Shown here piece by piece: positions 40,560 to 51,562 of a DNA stretch of 64,000 bases. The first letter of the stretch is position 1; each line of letters starts with the position of its first letter. Position numbers and translations under genes: made by a program. Source of the DNA: Macrothele yani (Eukaryota; Arthropoda; Arachnida; Araneae; Macrothelidae); the NCBI GenBank assembly GCA_039090855.1, contig CM076996.1, forward strand, positions 52,604,469-52,668,468. Direction: 5' to 3'. The notes below the pieces were generated by a model. That model made no database searches, was not told where the DNA came from, and saw only the letters and a program-made list of their open reading frames with translations.

Positions 40560-43516
40560 ATGACTTCACAACTTAAATCTTGGCCCTCAGTCTCCGGCAG
40601 CTGGAATGTACCTTGCCAAGGCAGCGGCCAGTGCGACATGAAAGCAGAGGGTGCTAAGAATCCCCGGAGGACCGTACTAGGCTGCCATCTGATGCTGACC
40701 TTGGCTACGTACAATGGACGCTCCCTATCTTCTGATTCAAGGCTTCTTGAATTGGAAGAGGAACTACAAAGGATCAAGTGGGACATCGTCGGGCTAAGTG
40801 AGGTAAGGAGAAAAGGAGATCTCATTGAACTGAAAAGTGGACATCTCTTCTACTATCGTGGGACAGATACTGGCAGAACTAGTGGTGTTGGATTTATAAT
40901 AAACAAGAAACCGAAGGATAAAGTTGTAGAAGTTGAAAGTTCCTCTGACAGAGCTGCACAACTCGTTATCCAACTCTCGAGAAGATACCAGGCTCAGATT
41001 ATTCAAACTTATGCGCCAACCACAAGTCATCCTGAAGAAGAAATTGAAGAATTTTATGAGGAAATTTGTCATCTAAATAATAAAGGTAATCAACACTTGA
41101 AGATAATTATGGGAGATTTCTGTGCAAAAATAGGGCAGCAGCAACAGAATGAAACTTCAGTAGGTAAATTCGGTCACGGCAACAGAAACCAGCGTGGAAA
41201 TACTCTCGTTGAGTTTGCAGAGGCAAAAGGGTTTTTCATCTTGAACTCCTTTTTCAAGAAAAAGCCACACAGGAAATGGACATAGAGACATCCAAATGGG
41301 ACGACAAGTGAAATTGATTTTATTATGTGTAACAAAAAATTCGTCATAGAAGACTGCAGTGTGCTAAACAAGTTCAACACAGGTAGTGACCATAGATTGG
41401 TGAGATGTAAGATGCACCTGAACACTAAACTCGAACGTGGCAAGCTCATAAGACAAACAAAATGTATTGACATAACCAACCTTAAAAAACACCATAATAC
41501 CTTCAAGTTGGAACTGAAGAACAGATTCTCTGCTTTAGAAGGCCTAACATTGGAAGAAGTGGATATTTCTGAAGTTAACAGAAAAGTAACCAAAGCTCTT
41601 ATGGAAACAGCAACAAAATTAGCTGGGTCTAAGAACAAGTTGCATGTGAACAAATTATCAGGAAGAACCAAAATGTTGATGCAAAAAAGAAGAGAGATGA
41701 GGACAACTAAAGAAGATGTGACTTCCAAAGTGGAATATATAGAGCTATGCAAGACAGTACGAAAAAGTATCGCTGAAGACGTAAGGAAATTCAACTGTGA
41801 ACTAGTGAGGAAAGCAATTGAAAACAACCAAAGCCTGAAGATAGCAAAGGGACATCTCAGTAAGGGAAGAAAACAGATTATGGCACTGAGAAAAGAAGAT
41901 GGTTTCTGTAACAAGAAATAGAGGCGAAATTTTGACAAGAGTGAAAGATTTCTACTCCAAATTATATGAAAGGGATGATACATGTATTCCAGACATCATG
42001 AAAGGTACCCGTACCAGAGTTCTTCCAGTCCTCCCAAGAGAAGTTGCACATGCAATCAAGAACATGAAGCAGGGAAAAGCTCCAGGAGAAGATGGAATTA
42101 CTGTAGACGTCATACAAGAAGCAAGTGGAGAAATCGAAACAGTACTCGCCCAAATTTTCACTCGATGCCTTAATGAAGGGAAGATTCCTGAGGATTGGAA
42201 CTACACTACAATGATCCTGCTACATAAAAAAAGGTGACATTGAGGATCTCAGGAACTACAGACCTATCAGCCTCCTGTCAGTGGTTTATAAAATCTTCAC
42301 TAAAGTTCTTTCACACTGCTTGAAGGTAACACTGGACATGGCTCAACCAAGAGAACAAGCTGGATTCAGGAGTGGCTACAGCACAATAGATCATATCCAC
42401 GTACTGAGAGAACTAATTGAAAGAGCGAGGGAATATGAACTTCCATTGTGCATGGCTTTTATCGATTATGAAAAAGCCTTTGATTTGGTGAAACCATAAG
42501 CAGTTACAATGGCTCTGAAATCCTGCGTTATTGAAGATGCATACATTAATATTATTAATAACATCTATGAAAATGCAAGTGCAAAGATTCGGCTGTTTGA
42601 AAGTACAATACACATAAAAATTGGAAAGGGAGTGAGACAAGGTGACACCATATCTCCGAAGCTCTTTAATGGCGCATTGGAAAATGTCTTTCAATCACTG
42701 AACTGGGAAAACAAAGGGATAAAGATTAATGGAGATTATCTAACCCACCTTCGTTTTGCTGATGACATAGTCATTTTTGCAACTACCCCATCAGAGCTAC
42801 AGAGTATGATCCAGGATCTTGCTGACAAGAGTAAAGAAGTGGGACTAAAAATGAGTTTTCAGAAGACAAGTGATGTTCAATGCTTTTAAAAAAAATGAAG
42901 ATTTATCGATTGATGGCGAAAAGCTGGAGATAACAGACACGTACATTTATCTTGGACAACAGATATCAAGTGAGGGTCACATTGATGAAGAAATTAATCG
43001 GCGTACAAAACTTGCCTGGAGAGCTTTTGGAAGAAACAGCATAATTTTCAAGAGCAATATGCCATTATGTCTTAAAAGAAAAGTGTTTGATCAATGCTTC
43101 CTTCTAGTGCTTACATATGGTGCAGAGACGTGGATCTTAACTAAAACAGACATACAAAGGCTGCAGACAACTCAAAGATGCATGGAGAGGTACATGCTTG
43201 GTGTAACCAGGAGAGATAAGAACAGGAACTCGTGGATCCGAAAAATGACAAGAGTAGAAGACATCATGATCCGAGTTAAATCCCTGAAATGGCAATGGGC
43301 TGGACATACTGCCAGAAGGACAGACCATCTATGGACAGCCGAAATTTTAGATTGGATTCCAAGGGACAGGAAAAGACCCAGAAAAAGACCACATGGGAGA
43401 TGGGTGGATGAAATTCGAAAGTATGCGGGAGTGACATGGAGGAGACTGGCACAAGACAGACCGTTGTGGAGGAAACTTGGGGAGACCTTCGTCCAGCAGA
43501 GGATTGATAATGGTTG
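40560..43516 (+). pseudogene. BovB/RTE endonuclease-reverse transcriptase, multiple breaks
   Basis: Endonuclease region 40560-41285 (NGRSL, GLSEVRRKGDLIEL, GDFCAKIG with Cys for Asn) ends in a TAG at 41283-41285, where copy 1 has Trp. It continues 41325-41921 (IDFIMCNKKFVIEDCS, TGSDHRLVR). A one-base gain near 41903 and another in the A-run at 42225-42231 shift the frame. A stop at 42497-42499 replaces a Ser codon and a deletion near 42868 shifts it again. The RT core (GVRQGDTISPKLFNG, LRFADDIVIF) is readable at 42509-42889. The end, GRWVDEIRKYAGVTW, lies in 42870-43517. Confidence 0.9.
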
Positions 43517-43585
43517 ACAATGATGATATATATATCATCATCATCATTGTCAACCATTAACAATCCACTGCGAAATATATATATA
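43517..43585. repeat. Inverted echo of the BovB 3' terminus (hairpin)
   Basis: Immediately after the BovB 3' end the sequence runs GATGATATATATATCATCAT and then CATTGTCAACCATTAACAAT and CCACTGC. This is the complement of the BovB terminus (CAGTGGATTGATAATGGTTGACAATG). The result is a hairpin of more than 30 paired bases centred near 43533. Confidence 0.85.
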
Positions 43586-43602
43586 TAAAGGTTGAGTTAG
43601 AG

Positions 43603-43985
43603 AAACATAGATGGCGCCAGCTAGGTTTAATTAAGAGAAGTATCTAATACAGCGTATCCGACGAATGGCAACGTGGGTTTTCGGACTCCATTGACGTGAA
43701 ATAAACCACGAACATCGGTGGGAAAGTCGTCACGCTCCTGAGGATGCCCAAAGACTGGGTGATAAATTTAGAGCATTAATAACGGTAAAGAGTTGAAGTT
43801 ATTGAATCCTAAAGTGAAAATCTACTGAAGCTACCCAAAGTAAGCAGAGAGTTGGATGTGAAAGGTGGATGCACATACAACGGACAATAGGACAATAGCA
43901 TTAACGAAGACCTGAAACGTGCGTGAAAAGTGAATAATCGCTAGAAACGGAATGCCTAAGTAAGCATTATCCAACTAGAATATTT
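43603..43985 (+). mobile_element. Penelope-like 3' tail (second piece of the split PLE)
   Basis: It aligns over about 380 bp with 22550-22945. Shared landmarks are ACATAGATGGCGCCAGC, TATCCGACGAATGGCAAC (near), CACGAACATCGGTGG, CACGCTCCTGA, ACATACAACGGAC (near) and AAGCATTATCC. It has a decayed ribozyme-like motif at 43735-43773. Confidence 0.85.
43735..43773 (+). ncRNA. Hammerhead-like motif, decayed
   Basis: CTC, CTGAGGA, an extra T, stem II GCCCA with TGGGT (five pairs, one G-T), GATA where GAAA is expected, an A/T stem III, A at the cleavage position and GAG pairing with CTC. Its position is equivalent to 22687-22724. The changed GAAA core predicts loss of activity. Confidence 0.5.
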
Positions 43986-43989
43986 CCAG

Positions 43990-45560
43990 TAATAATAATA
44001 GTAGTAAACCTATTGTTCTATGTTGCAAAGTGATGAAGAGCCAGTGAGTACAGCACAAGAAGGATAGAATAAAGGAAGGGAGCATAACAAGCAGTTCCTA
44101 GGTAAAGCTTTGAATCCGACACTCCTTAGCAGCAGCTATCTTTCTGACACACTCCTGAGCAGCAGACATCCTTTCTGAAGATATTCCCATCGAATTACTT
44201 ATCTAGCTACATCCAACTGGTTAGCACTCTTAAAGACTTCTTTTGAAAAGAAAAAAATATCATTTACATTTATGGATATACTCCATAATATTATCACTGT
44301 TTTCTTTTCTTTCAGAGGAATGCTAGGTCTCGTTTTACTGTGCATGTGACAAAAGTCGCTTTAACTTACCACACGAAAAATGCATTCTGTTTGAAGTAAT
44401 TCATTATTATTTCCTGTGATCGAGTGAATATTCTTGAAAACACAAACACAATGTAATATTACCTTAAAAACCGATAATTCATCCTAAACGCGATAATTTA
44501 TGAAACTTTAATGAAGAGTACATGAAATATACAAAATTCAAAAGCGTTTGTAGCATACAATAAAACCCTATTATTGGCATTGATAGGCCAATTACTATGC
44601 ACCAATAATAAACACAATAATTTACAAAAAATTTGAAACAACAACCAAAAAATATAAACAGATTTTATTGTGTGCTAGAAATGACTTTGAATTTTACAAA
44701 ATTTTAGTGGAATGTTTTCAGGAATGTAGTTTTTGACCTGGAGTTACTGAAAACAGGGCAACTTTCTAGTTTGTACTGGAAATTTTTAGCTATTCCATCA
44801 TAAGTTTTTAAACTTCAAAATAGGATATGTATAGATGCACCTATGAAACTTGATTCCAGGCAGTATTATCTGCCTTATTGGTGCAGCCTAGAGCCATGCA
44901 TGGTGGCATTTCTAAGTAGTTTATTTGGCACAAAAAGAATTCAGAAAAGAATCAACAACGTTAAAGTGGAACTACGCTAGTGTTCAGACCCGTAACTTAG
45001 AATGCCCAGATGAGCAACAGAGGGTAACACAACAACTCGGCTGCCATGCAACTTCGCTGGCTCCCAGTTGCATGCCCGGGGGTGGTGTGAAGTGTCAACA
45101 ACCTCTTCCCCCACTGGAACCTTTTGATATTTCAAAAACGTTATTTTAAAAGGCTAAGTTTTGTTAGAATTTGAAATTGTTTTTATGTCTTATGGCAACA
45201 ATTGAACATGTTTTCTCTATGAAGATGAGGAAGGGGCAAAGAGCCAAGGACCAGAATGTTGTCCCATTGAAATGAAAAGCCAATACATGGGTATACTAAA
45301 AGTTTCTTGGCGACGAGGCAGTGCCAAATTTGAGTTCCATGACTTATTTCAGAATACTCTAAAGCACACTGAAAAGCAAGGAGTTTTGATAAAATACCAA
45401 GAATTACATCAAAACAAAGCCAACGCTGTAACATAAACACAGAAAACCCAGAAATCTATTACAGGATTTCAATTTATTTACCATTTTTGGACATACTTAT
45501 TAGTGCTTAGGAAAATAGATTTCTCACCCACAAATCGGTTTTATCAGGATTCCAGTCACT
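43990..45560. other. No gene or complete element recognised
   Basis: Near 44125-44185 two related short blocks with AGCAGC and CTTTCTGA form a weak direct repeat. The rest is AT-rich. The open frames at 44925-45149 (+) and 45183-45440 (-) have no domain support. The right end probably includes decayed 5' parts of the hAT element that follows. Confidence 0.4.
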
Positions 45561-45567
45561 TTTCCCA

Positions 45568-45991
45568 ATGTGCCATCATCTTCTCCAGATATTGATGGTT
45601 TTAAAACTTTTAACTCAATTTTATTTAGGTGATTTTAATGGCTCACAAGAACAACTAATTGCAGAATTGAAACTGCGGTACTGTAGGATCGCCAGCAAAG
45701 AAAAGGACCACTGGCCAAAAGATGTATTAAGTGTTTTAAAACTGTGCTACTTATGAGGTGTTCCCCAATATAAAAACATTGTTTCACATACTAGGTACTC
45801 TACCAGTGACGATTTCAAAAAGTGACCGTTTGGCTTCAACACTGCATCTCTTAAAATCATATCTGCGTAATACCGTATCAGAACTGAGACTCAGTGGGTT
45901 AGCATTATTTCACATTCATCGAGATTACACACTGAAAACTGAAGAAGTTTTACATGAAGTAGCTAAAAAACCCAGAAGGCTGGAAATATGA
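45568..45991 (+). pseudogene. hAT transposase C-terminal (dimerisation) remnant, ZMYM1-like
   Basis: Frame 45568-45756 reads QEQLIAELKLRYCRIASK and PKDVLSVLKLCYL. The next frame, 45758-45991, reads MFPNIKTLFHILGTLPVTIS, KSDRLASTLHLLKSYLRNTV and RLSGLALFHIHRD, ending AKKPRRLEI. This is the hAT dimerisation region, in which P-N-I-x-x-L-x-x-I-L-x-T-L-P-V-T and R-S-x-x-x-L-x-x-L-K-x-x-L-R-N are usual. The Cys-Glu-Arg of active members is KSDR here. One frame break separates the parts. The N-terminal domain and terminal repeats were not found. It is a different hAT lineage from the minus-strand remnant at 23835-25200. Confidence 0.82.
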
Positions 45992-45999
45992 TGCAAGTA

Positions 46000-47140
46000 A
46001 TAGTAAGTAAAAGTACCATAAGTGTTGAATCAATTCAAAAAAATATTTGTCGAAATGAGTGTCATCAGCATCAGGAGTTGTTAATCTTACTGTACAATGA
46101 AAAAAAGTGCCATTATACAAATGAAGAATGTTTCATTAGGAGGTAAATTTTATTTCATTCTAGAATTATTTGTATGTTTTAACCATTTAACAGTAAGTAG
46201 TGTAGTATTCTTGTTTTCTGCACAGATAAATAGCAAAATATAAGTTGCCAACCATTATGTGGTGATAAAAATATAAGTAATAAAATATTAATAATGATTT
46301 CCAGCAATATTTATTTGAATATTTTTGCATGGATGTTGCATAATTTTTTTAAATGCACTCATAACATTTTTAGTTGATTTCATACTACTCCTCCCCAAAA
46401 AACATTTCTGGGCACACCACTGCATGCTCCCTCCCCTTATTCTATCCTCCTTGAAACAAACAGCATTACATCATGTTCCTCATCAATGTTGTCATAAATA
46501 TTTCATGTAGGTGATAAATTATGATGCACCTCCATAGGACAATGCTATAATGACCCTGTATAGCACTGATTCAGTTATGCTCCTGTTTTTAGGAGTGCAT
46601 CCCTATGCTAAAAGAGGCATGCCTGTACTTTCTCTGCTGAATCTGCTGTGGAAACAACTTTACACTCATTAAGGACAGTTATTGGCAGGGATTATGTGTT
46701 ACGTGTTTTGAACTTATATTTTGACCCCGCCCCTCTCCCCCAGAAAAGCAAAAGAAAAAAAGTGCTTTTCCTATTGTCTGATGTTGCAAGCAGAAACTGA
46801 AAGAATAGAAAAACATGCATTTCATTAGGAAATTCATTAAAAAATTATGAAGCCAACTCTTCTGCATGTATCATTTTGGTAAAACTTGCTTGCATATGTG
46901 GTGACCCACTTGTTTGGAAAAAAAGCATTTCCTTATATAAAATTTTTGGGCTTATACGAGAGTATGCATGGTACTTTGTATTACCTTTAGTGTACTAGAT
47001 TTGAGAACTAGACAAAGCATATGCTTCTTACACCAGAGAGTTTGTTGTTATCCTTATCATTATTTATTTCTGTAGGGGAAATAAATTCCTTATCTGTACT
47101 ACAAAGTGGATAAACTGATGTTTTTTCTGAAGTTTTTGTA
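46000..47140. other. No gene; intron leading to the second SBF exon
   Basis: AT-rich sequence with no recognisable element. The minus-strand open frame at 47008-47253 is antisense to the SBF exon and to its acceptor region, and is not a gene. Confidence 0.45.
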
Positions 47141-47150
47141 TTTATCGTAG

Positions 47151-47383
47151 ATACTTCGTCCTTACTCAAATGTTTCAAATTTGGAAATATGGGATTATTA
47201 CCTCCAAGAGGAATTAGCTCATGGTCCAGCCTTTGACATGGAGTTGGTAGCAATGGAACGCCAACGAGAAGAAGAATCTGAAGCTGCTGATGGTGATACC
47301 CGTTACAGCTCTAGAAGGATTGTAAATAAATGTTATGATAGCATATCAACAATTCAGCCTGACTTTTTACTCAGATGCTGGAA
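47151..47383 (+). CDS. Sbf: SBF/MTMR5-13 exon following the myotubularin-like domain
   Basis: The exon is 233 bp and begins ILRPYSNVSNLEIWDYY, the strongly conserved SBF1/SBF2 segment (LRPYSNVSNL-x-(I/V)-WD). It continues LQEELAHGPAFDMELVAMER, an acidic stretch, then RRIVNKCYDSISTIQPDFLL. In family members this region lies after the pseudophosphatase fold and before the coiled coil and C-terminal PH domain. The acceptor is TCGTAG ending at 47150 and the donor is GTAAGT at 47384. The exon enters in phase 0 and leaves with two bases over, so the next exon must supply one base of the following codon. That next exon (expected start of the coiled coil) is not found in the remaining 16.6 kb. Confidence 0.95.
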
Positions 47384-48270
47384 GTAAGTATTTAAGATTA
47401 TAATTTATTTGTGAATGGCATGTACTGTTTCAACCATATTTTACACATATCTCGAATTTTCATCTGATATCCACCCCATGCTCTGGCAAACCCATGGTTT
47501 AATTATAATACAGGATGTAAATTGATGGGTGATAAGTTGTTTACAGGGCTCACAAGGATGTTTGAATTGTGTGAAGCATCTACCATGAATGATCTTTAAA
47601 TAGCAAATATTAAAAATATTGAATGTAATTTATATAGGAAATGCTCCTGTAAATATTTTCTGTGGGCCTCTTAGTAATTAAACAGAAGGCAAGGTCTTGT
47701 AGTTCTTACTGCATTTTCAAAAATTTAGTTCCATAAAATTCTTATGGCTGGAACAGTGATTCAGAGAAAAAGCATAAATGCTTCATCAAGCAACTTTTTT
47801 CAGTCTGGTTATTTACAGCTTTCACATAGTACTTTTTTTTTAGTATACATAGTTGTTTTTTTTTATGTACATTTGGAAGATAAGGCAGCTTGAAGAGTCA
47901 CAAATGTGTTATGTGTTCAGAATTTGGGAGTTATTCTGTTAAAATAACTTGGAAATGGTTATGATGATTAGTATGTTAGAATGACTATCCAGATTTCACC
48001 AGACTTTACCAAACATTTCCCTGGAAAGTGTATGCTAATAAAAATCACATATTATTAAAAGCTCAGCTGCTATTTGGTTAAAATTTCAGGTCATCTTTTT
48101 GTAGAAAAGAAGGAAGGAAGTTTCAAAAACCCAAATGAATGTTTTATGAATTTCGGAAACTATTGCTTTTTTAGAGTTTCTTTCCCAGCTCACTTGGTAC
48201 TGAAAATAACAAAATTCCAAGAGAGTTTGCTTTGCATGTAACATAAAAATGTAATCAAATATTAATACAT
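47384..48270 (+). other. Start of the next SBF intron; no gene seen
   Basis: The donor GTAAGT at 47384 is a full consensus. The segment after it is AT-rich. No exon encoding the expected coiled coil or PH domain was recognised. Confidence 0.5.
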
Positions 48271-48271
48271 A

Positions 48272-49589
48272 TACTAGTACGTTCAAAAAGTTCCCGGAAC
48301 TTTTTGAATATTTGCCAAATGTCGGTTAATTACGTCATTCCCCGCTGAGCAAGCGAAGCGCATCATGTGACCGTCCAGCCAGAACCAGTTTGATCCAGAT
48401 CCAGCACGTACAGCGTATGTGCGTAGTTCATGATTGCAGGCATTCAAGGGTCTCCGTCGCGAGGACAACAATGTCAAATTTTGAACAGCGTTCAAGTGTA
48501 AAATTTTGTGTTCTGCTCAGAAAATTTTTCGCTGAGACTTTTCAAATGATTAGATCAGCGTACGGTGAGAGCACAATGAGTCAAACTGCAGTTTATGAGT
48601 GGCATCGATGATTCCAAAACTGGCGAGAGAGTATCGAGGATGATGAGAGGTCAGGACGACCTTCAACATCGACAACGGATGAACAAATCGCCATTGTCAA
48701 AGAAATGGTGAAAAATGGCCATCGTAAAAACTGTTGCAGCGATTACAGAAGTTGCCTGCATCTCAGTTGAAAGTTGCCATACCGTTTTAACCGAGAAACT
48801 GGGCATGCATCACGTGTGCCAACAAATTGTTCCCAAAAGCCTGACACAAGAAAAAATGGATGAGTGCATGCAAGTTTGTGAGGATAACGTTGATGTGGTG
48901 GATTCACATCCCGATCTCTTGAATCGATTGATCTCTGGAGATGAGACTTAGTGCTTTCTGTACGACCCCCAATCCAACCGACAGTCAAAGGTGTGGAAAT
49001 CACTGTCGTCACCACAACCAAAAAATTCAAGGCTGACCGCTCCAAAGGAAAGGTCTTGTTAACAGTTTTCTTCAATTGCAAGGGGGTCGTATACAAGGAA
49101 TTCCTTCAACATGGTCGTACAGTCACTAATGAAGAGTATGTCAACGTCCTGAAATGTCTCCGAAAATCAGTGAGACGCAAGCGACCCGATCTTTGGAAGA
49201 CCAACTCATGGGTGCTGCATCATGATAATGCGCCAGCTCACAGATCCCTCCTGGTGTCTGATTACCTGTCCAAACATCACATTCCCGTTCTTCCACAACC
49301 AGCTTATTCCCCTGAACTCGCCCCATGTGACTTTTTCCCCAGGAGAAGAATTTGCTTAAGGGGGCGACACTTCTCAAGTTCCGAAGAAGTGCCACGAGCT
49401 GCGCGGAGACACTGGAGGATGTGGCAAAAGAAGGCTTGCAATCTGCCTTTAAATCTTTGTATGAGTGCTGGCAAAAATGCATAGTTGCACAGGGTAACTA
49501 CTTCGAAGGAAACACCGCATAAACAGGTATTATCTGTACTCATTATTTTTTAATATAAAAAGTTCCAGAACTTTTTGAACATACTGGTA
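48272..49589 (+). mobile_element. Mariner transposon with intact ends, transposase decayed
   Basis: The inverted ends read TACTAGTACGTTCAAAAAGT on the left and the complement TACCAGTATGTTCAAAAAGT on the right, beside TA dinucleotides. The transposase starts MSNFEQRSSVKFCVLL at 48471. Seen further: ERSGRPSTSTTDEQI, LISGDET (first Asp) followed by TAG for the usual Trp, FLYDPQSNRQSKVW in a shifted frame, VLHHDNAPAHRSL (second Asp) and YSPELAPCDFF (third Asp), with 34 residues between the last two (DD34D). A TGA at 48609-48611 and frame changes near 48750, 49020 and 49335 destroy it. The length of about 1.32 kb is normal for mariners. Confidence 0.92.
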
Positions 49590-49794
49590 TACCTTTTATG
49601 TATTTGTGAAGAATTAATTTTTCCAGGATTTGCTTCCCATTTATGACCTAAAAAACACTGGAGATATACTGACCTTTATCTCTACATGGATGAGAAAGAT
49701 AGATGATGCTACAATGAAGCGGAGTTAGCTATGACCTAGCACACATCTGAAAACATATTGGAATTCTTAAGCTACATCTGTTTAGCTGCAGCTG

Positions 49795-49920
49795 CTTGGA
49801 ACTTCATTGTCCTGGGCTGTGAAATGGTAGCATGCTTGAGCATCTACTGGAAGATGCGACTTTGATTCCCGTTCTAGGGCAATTTAATTTTGAAGTTTTC
49901 TGAAGGGTAGCTACATAAGA
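49795..49920 (+). mobile_element. SINE2 copy
   Basis: Box A-like GGGCTGTGAAATGGTAGCAT and box B-like TTTGATTCCCGTTCTAG are followed by TTTTGAAGTTTTCTGAAGG, in the same order as the copy at 12130-12290. The target duplication is unclear. Confidence 0.65.
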
Positions 49921-50123
49921 AACAGTGAAAGGTACAGCATCTCTATGCAAACAACCATACATATTGTCCTTTGTTAGTTTTTAATCCATGTAAGTTTTTT
50001 TTTTATATATATAGATGAAAGATGAAAGAGTAACTTCGTACAGATGTGTCAAATGAAATGAAAACTTCACAGTCTTGGTACGATATTTAATAAAAGATGA
50101 AACTATTTACAGATTAAAATACC

Positions 50124-50166
50124 CCACTAGTACTTTCGGGGCAACATTCACCCCATCACCAGGTGG
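50124..50166 (-). ncRNA. Candidate hammerhead-type ribozyme in a PLE tail
   Basis: In minus sense: CCAC (50166-50163), CTGGTGA (one change from CTGANGA), an extra T, stem II GGGG with CCCC and a 9-base loop, GAAA, the palindrome AGTACT as stem III with its first A in GAAA, A at the cleavage position, then GTGG, which pairs fully with CCAC. Stem I, stem II and stem III all pair. The G in place of the core A6 may reduce or abolish activity in this copy. Confidence 0.65.
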
Positions 50167-50382
50167 AACAGAGGGGTAATTCAGCACTCGCTTAGCTTTT
50201 TATAGGAGTGTGGCGATGCACTATGGGAAAGAATCTTGAGTGTCATGTGAGTTGTGACTGTTGCCATTACATCAGAACAAAAGATACAATTCCCATACAG
50301 CAATTTTACATTAAATATAAATTTTGTTACAAATGAATGTTATTATCATATTGGTAAATTGTTGAAAATATTTAATTTGTTA

Positions 50383-50988
50383 CTACTGTAATTTAAAGTT
50401 CAAGTTGGTAATATGGTCTTTCCAAATTTTTGAAATGTCCGTAGGTGTGTAGTCATTGCAGCAATTGTCCCCCAAGGATTCAATATACATGCTTTCAACA
50501 AAATGCAGCGAGTGTGTATACATTGGAGTGTTCAGTAGTTTAATATTCACCCAATCTGGTTGTAGTATTTCACTAACGACATTCCTTGATAATGCCGTAT
50601 TGTTACTACTGGTTGGGATATCATATTTATGTTCATAGACACGGGTAACCAAGCTCCTACGTGTCGAGCCTATATAATTGCTGACGTGTTCTCCTGTAGT
50701 CAGGTCCAGTAGTGGAATACTGTATACACCCCATTTGCTCATGATATCAGTTGTTCCTCGACCTTTTTTAACAGATGATAGAAGGTTTCATGATCGGGTG
50801 CCAAACTGTATATTATGTTGTGAGCAAATACGAGATAGTGCATTGTTGATATGGGGGTTTTGATCCAATGCTCCCACGTACCGTTTATTAGGCCTCGGGT
50901 CTTGCTTCAGACTAATGGTTCGTTCATTTAGTATTATGTTATATAATTTGTTAACCATCATTCTTGGGTATCCATGTTTATCTGCCAA
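50383..50988 (-). pseudogene. Penelope-like linker and GIY-YIG domain
   Basis: Frame 50988-50788 reads KHGYPRMMVNKLYNIILNER and RYVGALDQNPHINNALSRIC. After one frame break, frame 50742-50383 reads WGVYSIPLLDLTTGEHVSNY, IGSTRRSLVTRVYEHKYDIP and LHFVESMYIESLGDNCCNDY. GVYSIP and NYIGSTRRS are the GIY and YIG strands. The Arg in the next helix and the Glu of HFVES are the expected catalytic positions. The GIY-YIG domain itself is intact. The RT is missing. Confidence 0.85.
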
Positions 50989-51040
50989 TTTGAAAATGAA
51001 ATTAATCTCAGACTGTATATGGCTATCGTTTGAAGAATTT

Positions 51041-51560
51041 TATGTTTATGCTTATTGCGTGATTGATGTATTTTATTATTTATGAAGATGTTAAATGCAG
51101 CCAGCTTTGTATTTTTGTCTAGGAATGGAGGTTCTATGTAAATATTGGTAAGGTAGTAAAATGTGAAATAATTTAGCAGTATTGATAATTATATGAATGA
51201 AAACATGAAAAGCAAATTGTAACTATTAACACCCCAACAGGAAATAAAAATGCAAGAGAGCAGAAAAACAGATTCATTTCAGATTAAACAAAAAACAAAG
51301 ACAGAGAGGAATCAGGAAAGAGTAATGATAACCAGTGTTTCTTTCTGGTATACCTCTGAGAAAGTTGATGTAATACAGATCATACCAGTTAGTCATGACG
51401 AAAACTTGTACCCCCCCCCCCCCCCCCCCATTCTTGGAAAGATTCATTAGCTCATACCAGTGCCCAACTATCAGATTATGAGCCCCATTAGTGTGCCATT
51501 AAGCACATGAGTAGGCCTCCCCCACCACACACACACTATGGAAATATCAATAGTCCTCTT
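51041..51560. other. No gene; C-run
   Basis: A run of 19 C lies at 51411-51429. The 66-residue open frame that runs into it has no domain. Otherwise I see nothing. Confidence 0.5.
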
Positions 51561-51562
51561 CT

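Larger units (their letters stand above)
40117..43516 (+). mobile_element. BovB/RTE copy 3, full-length but decayed, carries a SINE
   Basis: The 5' end TGTAAGGTCAGGTGATGCGT lies directly after copy 2's tail. SINE1 sits at 40152-40380 in the 5' UTR. Coding starts at 40560. It has the intact site (GAACTACAAAGG near 40765) that in copy 1 is split by the Tc1. The 3' end is GGTTGACAATGATG followed by an inverted echo of the same end. Confidence 0.93.
37345..43985 (+). mobile_element. Penelope-like element split by two tandem BovB copies
   Basis: The 5' piece (37345-38115) encodes the PLE linker and C-terminal parts. The 3' piece (43603-43985) matches the 3' tail of the palindromic PLE (22550-22945) from ACATAGATGGCGCCAGC to AAGCATTATCC. 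Between them lie BovB copies 2 and 3 (38134-43516) in (TA)n sequence. In the palindromic PLE the two parts are only about 50 bp apart, so the BovB pair accounts for the gap. Confidence 0.85.
13529..47150 (+). other. Giant 33.6-kb SBF intron filled with nested transposons
   Basis: The donor GTATGT lies at 13529 and the acceptor TTTATCGTAG ends at 47150. Joining the flanking exons keeps the reading frame and gives NSDDG followed by ILRPYSNVSNLEIWDYY, which matches the family order. More than half of the intron is made of identifiable LINE, PLE, Tc1/mariner, hAT, Tigger and SINE copies. Vertebrate genes have a short intron, or none, at comparable places. Here insertion accounts for most of the length. 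Confidence 0.9.
50030..51040 (-). mobile_element. Penelope-like element 3' half, minus strand
   Basis: The coding part at 50988-50383 is followed, in minus sense, by a 3' tail with a hammerhead-like motif at 50124-50166. The element is truncated within or just after the RT, as nothing of the catalytic RT motifs is seen upstream of 51040. Confidence 0.85.

Noticed and set aside
49626..49728. TTTTTTCCAG followed by about 33 open codons
   Set aside because: Looks like an acceptor plus exon start, but the peptide is unlike any SBF region, no donor follows and the frame ends in a stop.
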